Source of the DNA: Sneathiellales bacterium
GTDB lineage: Bacteria; Pseudomonadota; Alphaproteobacteria; Minwuiales; Minwuiaceae
Assembly (NCBI GenBank): GCA_026992315.1
Contig: JALXAG010000215.1
Coordinates: 1 to 42,160 of the forward strand
Direction: 5' to 3'
Length of the DNA: 42,160 bases
Below are positions 1 through 11,724 of this stretch, in pieces. Numbering within the stretch: the stretch's first letter is position 1; each line of letters starts with the position of its first letter. The notes beneath the pieces are model-generated. The model searched no databases, had not been told where the DNA came from, and was given only the letters and a program-made list of their open reading frames with translations. A program made the position numbers and the translations under genes.

Positions 1-1
1 C

Positions 2-685
2 TCGATGTTTCCGGAGGCGCGGGTGATGGAGCTGTCGTCCGACACGGCGGCGAAGGCCGGGGAACTGCGCGCGGTTCTGCAGGCCATGGATGAGGGGCGG
101 ATCGATATTCTGGTCGGCACCCAGATCATCGCCAAGGGCCATCATTTTCCCATGCTGACCCTGGTCGGGGTGATCGATGCCGATCTGGGGCTGGAAGGCG
201 GCGATCTCAGGGCCTCGGAACGGACCTATCAACTGCTGTCGCAGGTGGCCGGACGCGCCGGGCGGGCCGAGCGGCCGGGGCGGGTGCTGTTGCAGAGCCA
301 CGCCCCGGATCAGCCGGTGCTTCGCGCCCTGGTGAACGGCGATGTCTCCGGTTTCATCGCCGCCGAGCTGGCGGCGCGGCGTTCCGCGGGCATGCCGCCT
401 TTCGGCAGGCTGGCGGCGATTATTCTTTCGGCGGAGGATCAGGCGCTGGTGTCGTCCTTCGCCAACGCCCTGGCCCGCCATGTGCCGCAGGATGCGCGCA
501 TTCGCGTTCTGGGGCCCGGTCCGGCGCCGCTGGCACTGATCCGCGGCCGCCACCGCTACCGCTTCCTGGTTCAGGGGCCGCGTGAAGTGCTTTTGCAACC
601 CTTTATAAGGCGCTGGCTCGATGCCTGCCCGCCGCCGCGCAATCTGCGCCTGGACATCGATATCGATCCCCAATCCTTCATGTAG
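2..685 (+). CDS. priA: Primosomal protein N' (replication restart helicase PriA), C-terminal part, truncated at window start
   Basis: Helicase C-terminal motifs (DILVGTQIIAKGHHFPMLTLVGVIDADLGL, QLLSQVAGRAGRAERPGRVLLQS) typical of PriA; upstream of atpH as in many alphaproteobacteria. Confidence 0.93.
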   Translation, partial: SMFPEARVMELSSDTAAKAGELRAVLQAMDEGRIDILVGTQIIAKGHHFPMLTLVGVIDADLGLEGGDLRASERTYQLLSQVAGRAGRAERPGRVLLQSHAPDQPVLRALVNGDVSGFIAAELAARRSAGMPPFGRLAAIILSAEDQALVSSFANALARHVPQDARIRVLGPGPAPLALIRGRHRYRFLVQGPREVLLQPFIRRWLDACPPPRNLRLDIDIDPQSFM

Positions 686-788
686 TTCATGCTGTTTTCG
701 CCGGGGTGGTTTCCGCCATGTGTTCCGCCGCTGCCTGCAGGCAGCGGCACGGGCGGCGGCGTGGGGCGAATTATCGCTTTCTGACCGG

Positions 789-817
789 TTGCGCTTGGCA
801 AAACCCTGTGCTAGAAC
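789..817 (+). promoter_or_regulatory. Candidate sigma-70 type promoter for the atp operon (TTGCGC-N17-TAGAAC)
   Basis: -35-like TTGCGC at 789-794 and -10-like TAGAAC at 812-817 with 17-bp spacing, about 190 nt upstream of atpH. Confidence 0.4.
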
Positions 818-1009
818 CCCGGTGCTTTTTGCCAAGGGGGGCGTGCGCGTTCCCTCATCAATGGCACCGTTTTGCACAGCCCGCCGCGGCAGGCTGTCTT
901 TAAACGAGCCGCTTTCGGAAATGTGCCGGGGCGGATCTGGTTTTATCCGGCAAAGGCTGGCTTCTCCCCGGGGGTGGCCGGCCTTTACAGAAAAACGAGG
1001 GGTAGCCTC

Positions 1010-1569
1010 TTGGCCGCCGAAACAAGCATCGTATCAGGAATAGCCGGGCGCTATGCGGCCGCGCTTTTCGATCTCGCCCGGGAGCGCGATGCGCTCGATT
1101 CCGTGGCGGATGAACTGAACCAGCTCGCGGGGCTGCTGCAGGAAAGCGCCGATCTCCGGCGCCTTGTTTCCAGCCCGATTCTTCAGCGTGAGGCTCAGGC
1201 CGCGGCGATGGACGCCGTGCTTTCCAAGGCGGGCGCCAGCGATATCGTCAGCAATTTCGTCGGTGTTCTGGCCAAAAACCGCCGTCTCAATCTTCTCGCC
1301 GATATCATCCGCGACTTTTCGCGCCTCTTGTCCCGCCATCGCGGCGAGGTCGAGGCCGAGGTGGTGTCGGCCAAGGCGTTGACCAAGGGGCAGATGACAT
1401 CCCTGGTTTCAGCGCTCAAAGACGTCGCCGGTCGGGACGTGTTGCTCCGCACCCGCGTTGATGACAGCCTGATCGGCGGGCTTGTCGTCAAGGTGGGGTC
1501 GCGGATGATCGACACGTCGATCCGCACCAAACTGCAGAATCTCCAGCTTGTTATGAAAGGGGTGGGGTG

Positions 1570-1570
<1 letters not shown>
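1010..1570 (+). CDS. atpH: F1F0 ATP synthase subunit delta
   Basis: TTG start gives [25 protein letters not shown]..., C-terminal [34 protein letters not shown] typical of delta; first gene of atpHAGDC. Listed ORF (872) is over-extended. Confidence 0.92.
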
Positions 1571-3099
<1,529 letters not shown>

Positions 3100-3130
3100 G
3101 GCGACGGCGCGGGAGTAGGGAGCAACCCTC

Positions 3131-4018
3131 ATGGCCAATTTGAAGGAGCTTCGCAAGCGGATCGGAAGCGTGACCTCCACGCAGAAGATCACCAAGGCGA
3201 TGCAGATGGTCGCCGCTTCGAAGTTGCGTCGCGCGCAGGAAGCCGTGGAAGCGGCCCGTCCTTATGCGGAGCGCATGGAAAAGATCATCGGATCCCTGGC
3301 GTCGTCCCTGCAGGGGTCCGACGGGGCGCCGAAACTGCTGGTCGGTACCGGCAGCGATCAGGTGCATCTGGTGATCGTGGCGACATCGGAACGCGGTCTT
3401 TGCGGCGGCTTCAACGCCAATATCGTCAAGGGCGCCCGTCAGCATGTTCACGAGCTGATCGCGGCGGGCAAGACGGTCAAGCTGATCTGCATCGGCAAAA
3501 AGGGCTTCGCCCTGCTGCGCCGGGAATTCGAGGACAGGATTCTCGAAGTGATCGACATGTCGCATGTGCGGCGTCTGGGCTACAACGATGCCCTGCCGAT
3601 CGCCCAGAAGATCATGCGCATGTTCGATGACGGCGAGTTCGATGTCTGCACGCTGTTCTACGCCAAATTCGTCACCGTCCTGACCCAGGATGTGACGCCG
3701 CTTCAGCTCATTCCCGCCCATGTCGAAACGGCGGGCGAGAGCCTCGATGCGGATCTGGGCGGCGCCGTGCATGAATACGAGCCGAGCGAGGAAGAAATTC
3801 TGGAAGATCTGCTGCCGCGGAACATGGCGACGCAGGTCTATCGGGTTCTGTTGGAAAATGCCGCCAGCGAGCAGGGTGCCCGCATGACGGCAATGGACAA
3901 CGCCACACGCAATGCCGGGGAGATGATCGACAAGCTGACGCTGACCTATAACCGGGAACGTCAGGCGACCATCACCAAGGAACTGATTGAAATCATTTCC
4001 GGCGCCGAGGCCCTTTAG
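3131..4018 (+). CDS. atpG: F1F0 ATP synthase subunit gamma
   Basis: [37 protein letters not shown]-terminus and [16 protein letters not shown]-terminus. Confidence 0.98.
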   Translation: MANLKELRKRIGSVTSTQKITKAMQMVAASKLRRAQEAVEAARPYAERMEKIIGSLASSLQGSDGAPKLLVGTGSDQVHLVIVATSERGLCGGFNANIVKGARQHVHELIAAGKTVKLICIGKKGFALLRREFEDRILEVIDMSHVRRLGYNDALPIAQKIMRMFDDGEFDVCTLFYAKFVTVLTQDVTPLQLIPAHVETAGESLDADLGGAVHEYEPSEEEILEDLLPRNMATQVYRVLLENAASEQGARMTAMDNATRNAGEMIDKLTLTYNRERQATITKELIEIISGAEAL

Positions 4019-4052
4019 GGCTGCCGGAAGTTTTACAAGATTGAGGAGCTGA

Positions 4053-5480
<1,428 letters not shown>

Positions 5481-5493
5481 GGATAAGCTAAGA

Positions 5494-5514
5494 GCCGGGT
5501 CTCCCTGACCCGGC
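5494..5514 (+). other. Intercistronic hairpin between atpD and atpC
   Basis: GCCGGGTC-TCCCT-GACCCGGC, perfect 8-bp stem. Confidence 0.6.
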
Positions 5515-5528
5515 CGGGAAGAGAAGCC

Positions 5529-5933
5529 ATGGCAGAAATGTTAGCCTTTGAATTCGTATCGCCGGAACGGCTGCTGATGTCCGAAGAGGTCGAGCAGGTG
5601 GTCGTTCCCGGTACAGACGGCGATTTCGGCGTGCTGGCCGGGCATGCGCCCGTGGTTTCGACCATGCGCCCCGGCAGGGTCGAGATCTATAACGGCGGGT
5701 CCGAGCCGGTGAGCTATTTCGTCGGTGGCGGCCTAGCCGAAATGGCCAACAACCGTCTGACGATTCTGGCCGAGGAGGTGATACCGATCGCCGATCTCGA
5801 CCGGGCGGCGATCGAAAGGCAGATCCGCAACGCCGAAGAGGATGTCGAGGACGCCAAGACCGATGAGCGCCGCCGTCAGGCGCAGGAGCGTCTCGATCAT
5901 CTGCGCGATATATTGACGGCGCTGAGCGCCTGA
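5529..5933 (+). CDS. atpC: F1F0 ATP synthase subunit epsilon
   Basis: AFEFVSPERLLMSEEVEQVVVPGTDGDFGVLAGHAPVVSTMRPG typical epsilon beta-sandwich; last gene of operon. Confidence 0.96.
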   Translation: MAEMLAFEFVSPERLLMSEEVEQVVVPGTDGDFGVLAGHAPVVSTMRPGRVEIYNGGSEPVSYFVGGGLAEMANNRLTILAEEVIPIADLDRAAIERQIRNAEEDVEDAKTDERRRQAQERLDHLRDILTALSA

Positions 5934-5949
5934 TGATCTGCAGATCTGG

Positions 5950-5976
5950 AAAAGCCCGCCTCGTGCGGGCTTTTTT
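5950..5976 (+). terminator. Intrinsic terminator of the atp operon
   Basis: AAAAGCCCGCCTCGTGCGGGCTTTTTT, GC stem followed by T6. Confidence 0.9.
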
Positions 5977-6137
5977 GTATCCGGGCGGCGTTCCTGCCCG
6001 ATGCCGGCGGCAGAAGGGTTCCGCGCCGGCGCCATTCGCAGCGCCGCCATGGTGCGGCGAAGAGCAGCAGTGATCAGAAGGGCCCGAATCAATAGAATAC
6101 ATACAAACGGGGACGGGCAGCAGAAGGGGGCCGGGAA

Positions 6138-6917
6138 TTGAGGCTCAGTCAAAGACAGACCAAAATCGTCGATCTGGTGCGCAAGGAAGGCTTTGTTTCC
6201 ATCGATTTCCTCGCCCAGCATTTCCGCATGACGCCGCAGACGATCCGCCGCGATATCAACGATTTGTGCGGCAAGGGGCTGCTGCGTCGCTATCATGGCG
6301 GCGCCGGGCTGCCGTCGAGCGTGGAGAACACCTCCTACGGTACGCGGCAGGTGATGAACCTGCGCGAGAAACGGGCGATTGCCCGGCTGGTGGCCTCGCA
6401 CATCCCCGACGATGCCTCCCTGTTCATGAATATCGGTACCACGACGGAGGAAATCGCCTCCGCCCTGCTGCATCACAAGGGCTTGCGGATCATCACCAAT
6501 AACCTGAACGTCGCCAATATCCTGCTGCGCAACGATACCTTCGAGGTGATTGTCGCCGGCGGGGTGGTGCGCAACCGCGACCGGGCGGTGGTCGGGGAAA
6601 CGGCGATCGACTTCATTTCGCAGTTCAAGGTCGATTTCGGCATCATCGGCATTTCGGGTATCGATCTCGATGGCACGCTGCTGGACTTCGATTACCGCGA
6701 GGTGCGGGTGGCCCAGGCCATTCTGCGCAATTCGCGCAGCGTTTTCCTGGCCGCCGATCACAGCAAGTTCGGCCGCAATGCCATGGTGCGCCTGGGCAAT
6801 ATCGCCGACATCGACGTGCTGTTCACCGATCAGGAACCGCCGGAGGAAATCCTGCCGGTTCTGGAGGCCGGCGATGTGCTGGTCTGTACCCCGCAGCAGG
6901 ACGGCCCCGCCGACTGA
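6138..6917 (+). CDS. glpR: DeoR-family regulator, GlpR-like
   Basis: QTIRRDINDLCGKGLLRRYHGGAGLPSSVENT, NNLNVANILLRNDTFEVIVAGG, ADHSKFGRNAMVRLG closely resemble GlpR; TTG start. Confidence 0.8.
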   Translation: MRLSQRQTKIVDLVRKEGFVSIDFLAQHFRMTPQTIRRDINDLCGKGLLRRYHGGAGLPSSVENTSYGTRQVMNLREKRAIARLVASHIPDDASLFMNIGTTTEEIASALLHHKGLRIITNNLNVANILLRNDTFEVIVAGGVVRNRDRAVVGETAIDFISQFKVDFGIIGISGIDLDGTLLDFDYREVRVAQAILRNSRSVFLAADHSKFGRNAMVRLGNIADIDVLFTDQEPPEEILPVLEAGDVLVCTPQQDGPAD

Positions 6918-6956
6918 GAAAGCGGTTGCCCTTTGCCCGGCCAATGCGGTTGGGGG

Positions 6957-8417
6957 TTATTGGAAGGCCGGTTCGTCGAAACTGCGCAACTTGCGTGAAT
7001 GCAGCTGTTCGACCACCGAATCGCGCAGGCTGTTGATGGTTTCGATGCCGATGCGCAGATGCTGCCCCACCCGCTCGCGATAAAATTTATTCGCCATGCC
7101 CGGCAGCTTGATTTCCCCGTGCAGCGGCTTGTCGGAAACGCAGAGAAAGGTGCCGTAGGGCACGCGGAAACGATAGCCGTTGGCGGCGATGGTGGCCGAT
7201 TCCATGTCCACGGCAATGGCGCGGGACTGGTTGAAGCGCTTGACATAGGCATCGCGGCGCAGTTCCCAGTCGCGGTCGTCGGTGGTGAACACGGTGCCGG
7301 TGCGCAGGCGGGTCTTCATGTCGCGGCCTTTCAGGCCGGTGATCTTCTGTACCGAGGCGGTCAGCGCCACCTGCACCTCGGCAATGGCCGGAATCGGCAC
7401 CCAGGGCGGCAGATCGGCATCGAGCACGTGATCGTCGCGCACATAGGCATGGGCCAGCACGTAATCGCCGAGAAGCTGTGTGCGGCGCAATCCCCCGCAA
7501 TGGCCGATCATCAGCCAGCAATGGGGGCGCAGCACCGCCAGATGGTCGGTGATCGTCTTGGCGTTTGAGGGTCCGACGCCGATATTGATCAGGGTGATGC
7601 CGGCCCGTCCCGCCCGGGTCAGGTGATAGGCGGGCATCTGCGGCAGGTGCTCCGGCCGCGCGCCCCGGCTTTTGGTCGTGCCGTTGCTTTTGGTCGTAAT
7701 CACATTGCCCGGTTCGACAAAGGCATCGTATTCGCCGCCTTCGTCAATGGCCTGGCGGGCATAGGCAATGAATTCCTCGACATAGCGCTGATAATTGGTG
7801 AACAGCACAAAACGCTGGAAATATTCAGCCCTCGTCGCCGTGTAATGGGCCAGCCGCAGCAGGGAATAATCGATCCGTTCGGCGCTGAACAGCGACAGGG
7901 GCTTGGCGTGTCCGGCCGGGCTGTGATGATCGCCATTGGCGATGGCATCGTCGATGCGCGCCAGATCGGGCAGGGTGAACAGCCGCTGCAGATCGCGCAT
8001 GTCATCGGCACTGATGGCAGCGCTGGCGGTTTCGATCACATAGGGCAGGGGGATCGGATCGTCGCTGAGGCCGATGGTGACGGGGCGGTTGTGATTGTCG
8101 ATCAGCAGGGCGATCTGCTCGAAGAGATAATCCTCGAATATGTCGGGGCGGGTGATGGTGGTGCGATAAGTGCCCGCTTCGGCCAGGGCGCCGTAGGAGC
8201 GCCGGGTATCGAAGCGCAGATCCCCGGGTCCGATCGTGCAGGCGATATAGGGATAGCGGGCATCGACGCCGGGGCTGCTGCGATCGCCGTCGGCAAAGGC
8301 GGCAAAGCGCTGGCGGAGCATGTCCCGCTGCCGATCGTACAGGTTTCTGATATGGGCCACGGCGGCACCGGCATCGGTGAAGGCTGCGGGCGGTACGTCG
8401 ATGCGCTGTCTTTTCAT
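6957..8417 (-). CDS. amn: AMP nucleosidase
   Basis: Amn N-terminal domain and phosphorylase-like C-terminal domain (LINIGVGPSNAKTITDHLAVLRPHCWLMIGHCGGLR; AVDMESATIAANGYRFRVPYGTFLCVSDKPLHGEIKLPG). Confidence 0.93.
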   Translation of the reverse strand: MKRQRIDVPPAAFTDAGAAVAHIRNLYDRQRDMLRQRFAAFADGDRSSPGVDARYPYIACTIGPGDLRFDTRRSYGALAEAGTYRTTITRPDIFEDYLFEQIALLIDNHNRPVTIGLSDDPIPLPYVIETASAAISADDMRDLQRLFTLPDLARIDDAIANGDHHSPAGHAKPLSLFSAERIDYSLLRLAHYTATRAEYFQRFVLFTNYQRYVEEFIAYARQAIDEGGEYDAFVEPGNVITTKSNGTTKSRGARPEHLPQMPAYHLTRAGRAGITLINIGVGPSNAKTITDHLAVLRPHCWLMIGHCGGLRRTQLLGDYVLAHAYVRDDHVLDADLPPWVPIPAIAEVQVALTASVQKITGLKGRDMKTRLRTGTVFTTDDRDWELRRDAYVKRFNQSRAIAVDMESATIAANGYRFRVPYGTFLCVSDKPLHGEIKLPGMANKFYRERVGQHLRIGIETINSLRDSVVEQLHSRKLRSFDEPAFQ

Positions 8418-8510
8418 GAGGATCCTCTTTTCTTGTTATTGTTGCCGCCCGGCGGTTTGCCGGGTGCGGTTGTATAGGCGCTGCCGCCCGTTATTTCAAT
8501 TTCTGTCGGT

Positions 8511-8972
8511 TCAATCCTCCGCCAGGCGTTTGAGCAGGCTGAGCAGCAGGGTGTGTTCCTCCTCGCTCAGATGGCGCGCGATGTCCTTTTCGTGCTGCAT
8601 CACCCGCCGCCGGGCCATGGCAAGGATCTTCTTTCCCTTCTCGCTCAGATACAAGGCATAGGAGCGCCGGTCGTTGGGGGCCGGGCGGCGTTCGGCCAGG
8701 CCCAGCCGTTCGAGGCGGTCAATCACCGAAACGACGGTGGAGCGATCGACCCCCATGGCGTTGCCGAGTTCGCTCTGATTCAGTCCGGCATTGGCATTGA
8801 TCAGCGCCAGAACGCCGAACTGGCCCGGTGTCAGGTCCAGATCCGCCATATGCCGGGAAAAATCGTTGAATACGCGCACCTGGGCCCGGCGCAGCTGATA
8901 TCCGATCAGATCCGGCAGCGGGCCGTAATCGGTCTTCCGGGCTCCCCCCCGGCTGTTTTTTTTCTTGTTCAT
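8511..8972 (-). CDS. MarR-family transcriptional regulator
   Basis: MNKKKNSRGG...LTPGQFGVLALINANAGLNQSELGNAMGVDRSTVVSVIDRLERLGLAERRPAPNDRRSYALYLSEKGKK, classic MarR winged helix. Confidence 0.9.
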   Translation of the reverse strand: MNKKKNSRGGARKTDYGPLPDLIGYQLRRAQVRVFNDFSRHMADLDLTPGQFGVLALINANAGLNQSELGNAMGVDRSTVVSVIDRLERLGLAERRPAPNDRRSYALYLSEKGKKILAMARRRVMQHEKDIARHLSEEEHTLLLSLLKRLAED

Positions 8973-9098
8973 TGCTTTCCCCGAAAGCTTCAGCATCTTA
9001 TCCTGCTGTGATTTTTCGCCATCATAAGCGAAGACGGGCCGGCGGGCACCCCAAATTCTGCAATACGCCCTGCGGCCGGAAGACAAGGATACAGGCGC

Positions 9099-9671
9099 AT
9101 GGAGAGGGAAAACCCCGAATACGGCGATATCCCCGCCCCGTTCGTTCATCTGGCGGCATTCTGCCGGCGGGTGCCGTGGTTCTCTGCCACCGGAAAGGGG
9201 CTGAACGACGAGGAACGGGCGGCGGCGCAGGCCCTGCTCGATGGCATGGGCTTTCCCGATGCAGCCATCGTTCCGGTGCCGGATTGGCAGGAGGCTGCCG
9301 AAATTGCCGCCAATCCCGACTGGAACACCGACTGGTGGGAGGCGGAGGAACAGCGGCGCATCGCCCTGGCCGGAGAGGCCGCGCGACTGATCGGGGATGA
9401 GGAGATCCTGCTGGCCGGGCTCAATCTGGTCAGCGGTGTGGCCGGCGAGGCGGCCTACGGGCGGATCGAGGGGCTGCTCGATGCCGAGGGGACGAACGAT
9501 CCCGCCCTGCTGCGCGCTGCCGCCGGTGCCGCGGCCCAGGCAGCCTATCATGCGGCGCTGATGATGGTGTGCGAGACGGAAGAGGATCATCCCTTTTACC
9601 GCAGGTTCCGCCTCTTCGAGCTCGGCCGCTGGCCCCTCGGGGTCGTCGGCCGCTCCCTGTCGCTGTTCTGA
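9099..9671 (+). CDS. Uncharacterised protein (190 aa)
   Basis: Intact ORF divergent from marR, no family recognised; contains NPDWNTDWWEAEEQRR. Confidence 0.65.
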   Translation: MERENPEYGDIPAPFVHLAAFCRRVPWFSATGKGLNDEERAAAQALLDGMGFPDAAIVPVPDWQEAAEIAANPDWNTDWWEAEEQRRIALAGEAARLIGDEEILLAGLNLVSGVAGEAAYGRIEGLLDAEGTNDPALLRAAAGAAAQAAYHAALMMVCETEEDHPFYRRFRLFELGRWPLGVVGRSLSLF

Positions 9672-9722
9672 ACCCTTTCAGCCCATTTCATCAATCCGAC
9701 TTCATCGGGGGAATCGTTTTCC

Positions 9723-10517
9723 ATGACCTTGTCCGTTATGACCTGGAACATCAATTCGGTGCGTCTGCGCCTTGGTCTGCTGCAGGAAGCGGCGGTCCGC
9801 CACGACCCGGACGTCATCTGCCTGCAGGAAACCAAGGTGCGCGACGATCTTTTTCCGGCAGCGGAGATTGCCGGGATGGGATATGTGCATCAGGCCATAT
9901 TGGGGGAGAAGGGCTATAATGGCGTCGCCATTCTCTCCCGTCTGCCGATTGCGGAGCAGAGGCCCCATTACTGGTGCGGCAAGCAGGATTGCCGCCATCT
10001 CGCCGTCAGGCTGGAGAACGGCATTACGATTCACAATCTCTATGTGCCGGCGGGCGGGGATGTACCGGATCCGGAGCAAAACCCGAAATTCGCTCACAAG
10101 CTGCAGTTTCTCGACGAGCTGACGGATTTTTTCAGCCAGAACAAACCGCGAAAAAGCATCCTGGTCGGGGATCTGAACATCGCGCCCAGCGAATACGATG
10201 TCTGGTCGCACCGGCAGTTGCTGAAGATCGTCAGCCATACGCCGGTGGAGGTGGAGGCGCTGCAGCGCCTGTACCGCGCGGGCGGCTGGGTCGATGCGGT
10301 GCGCCATATCATTCCGGAGCCGGAAAAAATCTATTCGTGGTGGAGCTATCGTGCCCGCGACTGGCGCAAGGGGGATCGCGGCCGCCGCCTCGATCATGTC
10401 TGGGTCTCTCCCGACCTTTCGGAAACAATAGACAATGTGCTGATCGACCGCGAGGCGCGCGGGTGGGAGAAACCCTCCGATCATGTGCCGGTGCGCGCCA
10501 GTTTCGCGCTCGGCTGA
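9723..10517 (+). CDS. xthA: Exodeoxyribonuclease III
   Basis: MTWNINSVRLRLGLLQEAAVRHDPDVICLQETKV, VGDLNIAPSEYDVW, DHVWVSPDL, SDHVPV endo/exonuclease/phosphatase motifs. Confidence 0.95.
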   Translation: MTLSVMTWNINSVRLRLGLLQEAAVRHDPDVICLQETKVRDDLFPAAEIAGMGYVHQAILGEKGYNGVAILSRLPIAEQRPHYWCGKQDCRHLAVRLENGITIHNLYVPAGGDVPDPEQNPKFAHKLQFLDELTDFFSQNKPRKSILVGDLNIAPSEYDVWSHRQLLKIVSHTPVEVEALQRLYRAGGWVDAVRHIIPEPEKIYSWWSYRARDWRKGDRGRRLDHVWVSPDLSETIDNVLIDREARGWEKPSDHVPVRASFALG

Positions 10518-10598
10518 AGCGCCTGTCAGGGCGAAGTCTGCTATGCTTGCCGCTGCAGCCTGTTGTCAGGCCGGCGGATGCAACGAAGGTGAGGCACG

Positions 10599-11561
10599 AT
10601 GATCGATCTTTACCCCTTTTCCGGTTTCACCGTTGCGGTGTTGGGCCTGAACGATGAAGGCCGCACCGCCGCCACCGCCCTGCGCCTGAGCGGCGCCACG
10701 GTCTGGGCCTGGGACGATGACGAGGGGCGCAGAAAGGCCGCGGCGGCAGAGGGTATCCCCCTTAAAAATCTATATGAATGCGATTGGCGCGAGCCGGTGT
10801 CCCTGGTGATCGAGGCGGCAATTGCCCATGAGGGCAAGGATGCGCATCCGATCGTTGCGCTGGCCCGTCAGGCGGGGGCGGAGGTGATCGGCGATGCCGA
10901 GCTTCTGATCCGTGCCCAGCGCGATGCCGCCTATATCGGCATTTCGGGGCATCATGCGCCGGCGACCGTCGCCCTTCTGGCCTATATCCTGCAACTGTCG
11001 GGGCAGGAATGCGAATGGACGGGCGGCCCCGCCCCGGCGGACGGGCGCCCGCGCACGGCCCTGTCGCTGCATCCGCTGGATCTCGGCGGTACCTACATTC
11101 TGGACATGCCCGCATCCAAGCTGGATATCACCTTTTCCATTACCTTCGATGTCGCTGTCTATGCGGGCGGCGGGGGAGGGGGCGAAAAACTGAAGATGCT
11201 GTTCCACCGCCAGACCGATCCGCGCAGCGCCGTCGTCTTCGCCGACGACGATGCGGGCACGGCCCTGCTGGCCCATTTGCGCGCAGCGGGCGATCAGATC
11301 ATCGTTCCCGTGTCCCTCCGCCAGGCGGCGGAAGGCGGTGTTTATCTTAAGAACGACTGGCTGATCGACGATCGCGAAGGCAAGCGCATCGAGGTGATCG
11401 ATCTTGGCGTCAGCGGCCGCTACGATGCCCCGGGGCGCCGCGAGGCCGCCCTTCTGGCCTATGCTGCCGCCACCGCGCACGGCATTGCCCCGCCCGCGGT
11501 CATGGCCTGTCTGAACAGCTATGACTTTTCCGCCCCCGACCGCGGCCGCCTGCAGGCATGA
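10599..11561 (+). CDS. Degenerate MurD-like protein (UDP-MurNAc-Ala-D-Glu ligase paralogue without ATPase motif and without C-terminal domain)
   Basis: N-terminal MurD Rossmann (MIDLYPFSGFTVAVLGLNDEGRTAATALRLSGATVWAWDDDE), YIGISGHHAPATVALLAYILQLSG at the position of GITGTNGKSTTTAL, LDLGGTYILDMPASKLDITFSITFDVAV aligned with the MurD central domain; ends at 320 aa. Confidence 0.75.
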   Translation: MIDLYPFSGFTVAVLGLNDEGRTAATALRLSGATVWAWDDDEGRRKAAAAEGIPLKNLYECDWREPVSLVIEAAIAHEGKDAHPIVALARQAGAEVIGDAELLIRAQRDAAYIGISGHHAPATVALLAYILQLSGQECEWTGGPAPADGRPRTALSLHPLDLGGTYILDMPASKLDITFSITFDVAVYAGGGGGGEKLKMLFHRQTDPRSAVVFADDDAGTALLAHLRAAGDQIIVPVSLRQAAEGGVYLKNDWLIDDREGKRIEVIDLGVSGRYDAPGRREAALLAYAAATAHGIAPPAVMACLNSYDFSAPDRGRLQA

Positions 11562-11575
11562 GCGGTGCCGCAAGG

Positions 11576-11694
11576 GGGCGGTGAGGGAAACCCCGCCCAA
11601 GGCGGAGGACAGCGGTATTTTCGGCTGGTATCCTCGCACTTCACGGGGGGAATATCCTTGTCCCGTGAAATGCGGCCATGGTGTGAGCCATGGC
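11576..11694 (+). promoter_or_regulatory. Hairpin-rich 5' leader of mtnA (possible cis-regulatory RNA)
   Basis: Four successive stems by eye: GGGCGG/CCGCCC (11576-11598), GAGGA/TCCTC (11605-11635), TTCACGGG/CCCGTGAA (11640-11669), GCCATGG/CCATGGC (11675-11694). Confidence 0.4.
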
Positions 11695-11724
11695 GCGACG
11701 ATAGCAGCAGAAGGAGCGTTTCCT

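Noticed and set aside
6918-6956. GlpR target genes next to glpR
   Set aside because: No glp catabolic genes in the window; glpR is followed by convergent amn, so the GlpR assignment rests on sequence similarity only.
11576-11694. mtnA leader as a cobalamin or SAM-II riboswitch
   Set aside because: GGGAAA and nearby GC stems look superficially similar, but I could not find the B12 box or the SAM-II core; left as an unassigned structured leader.
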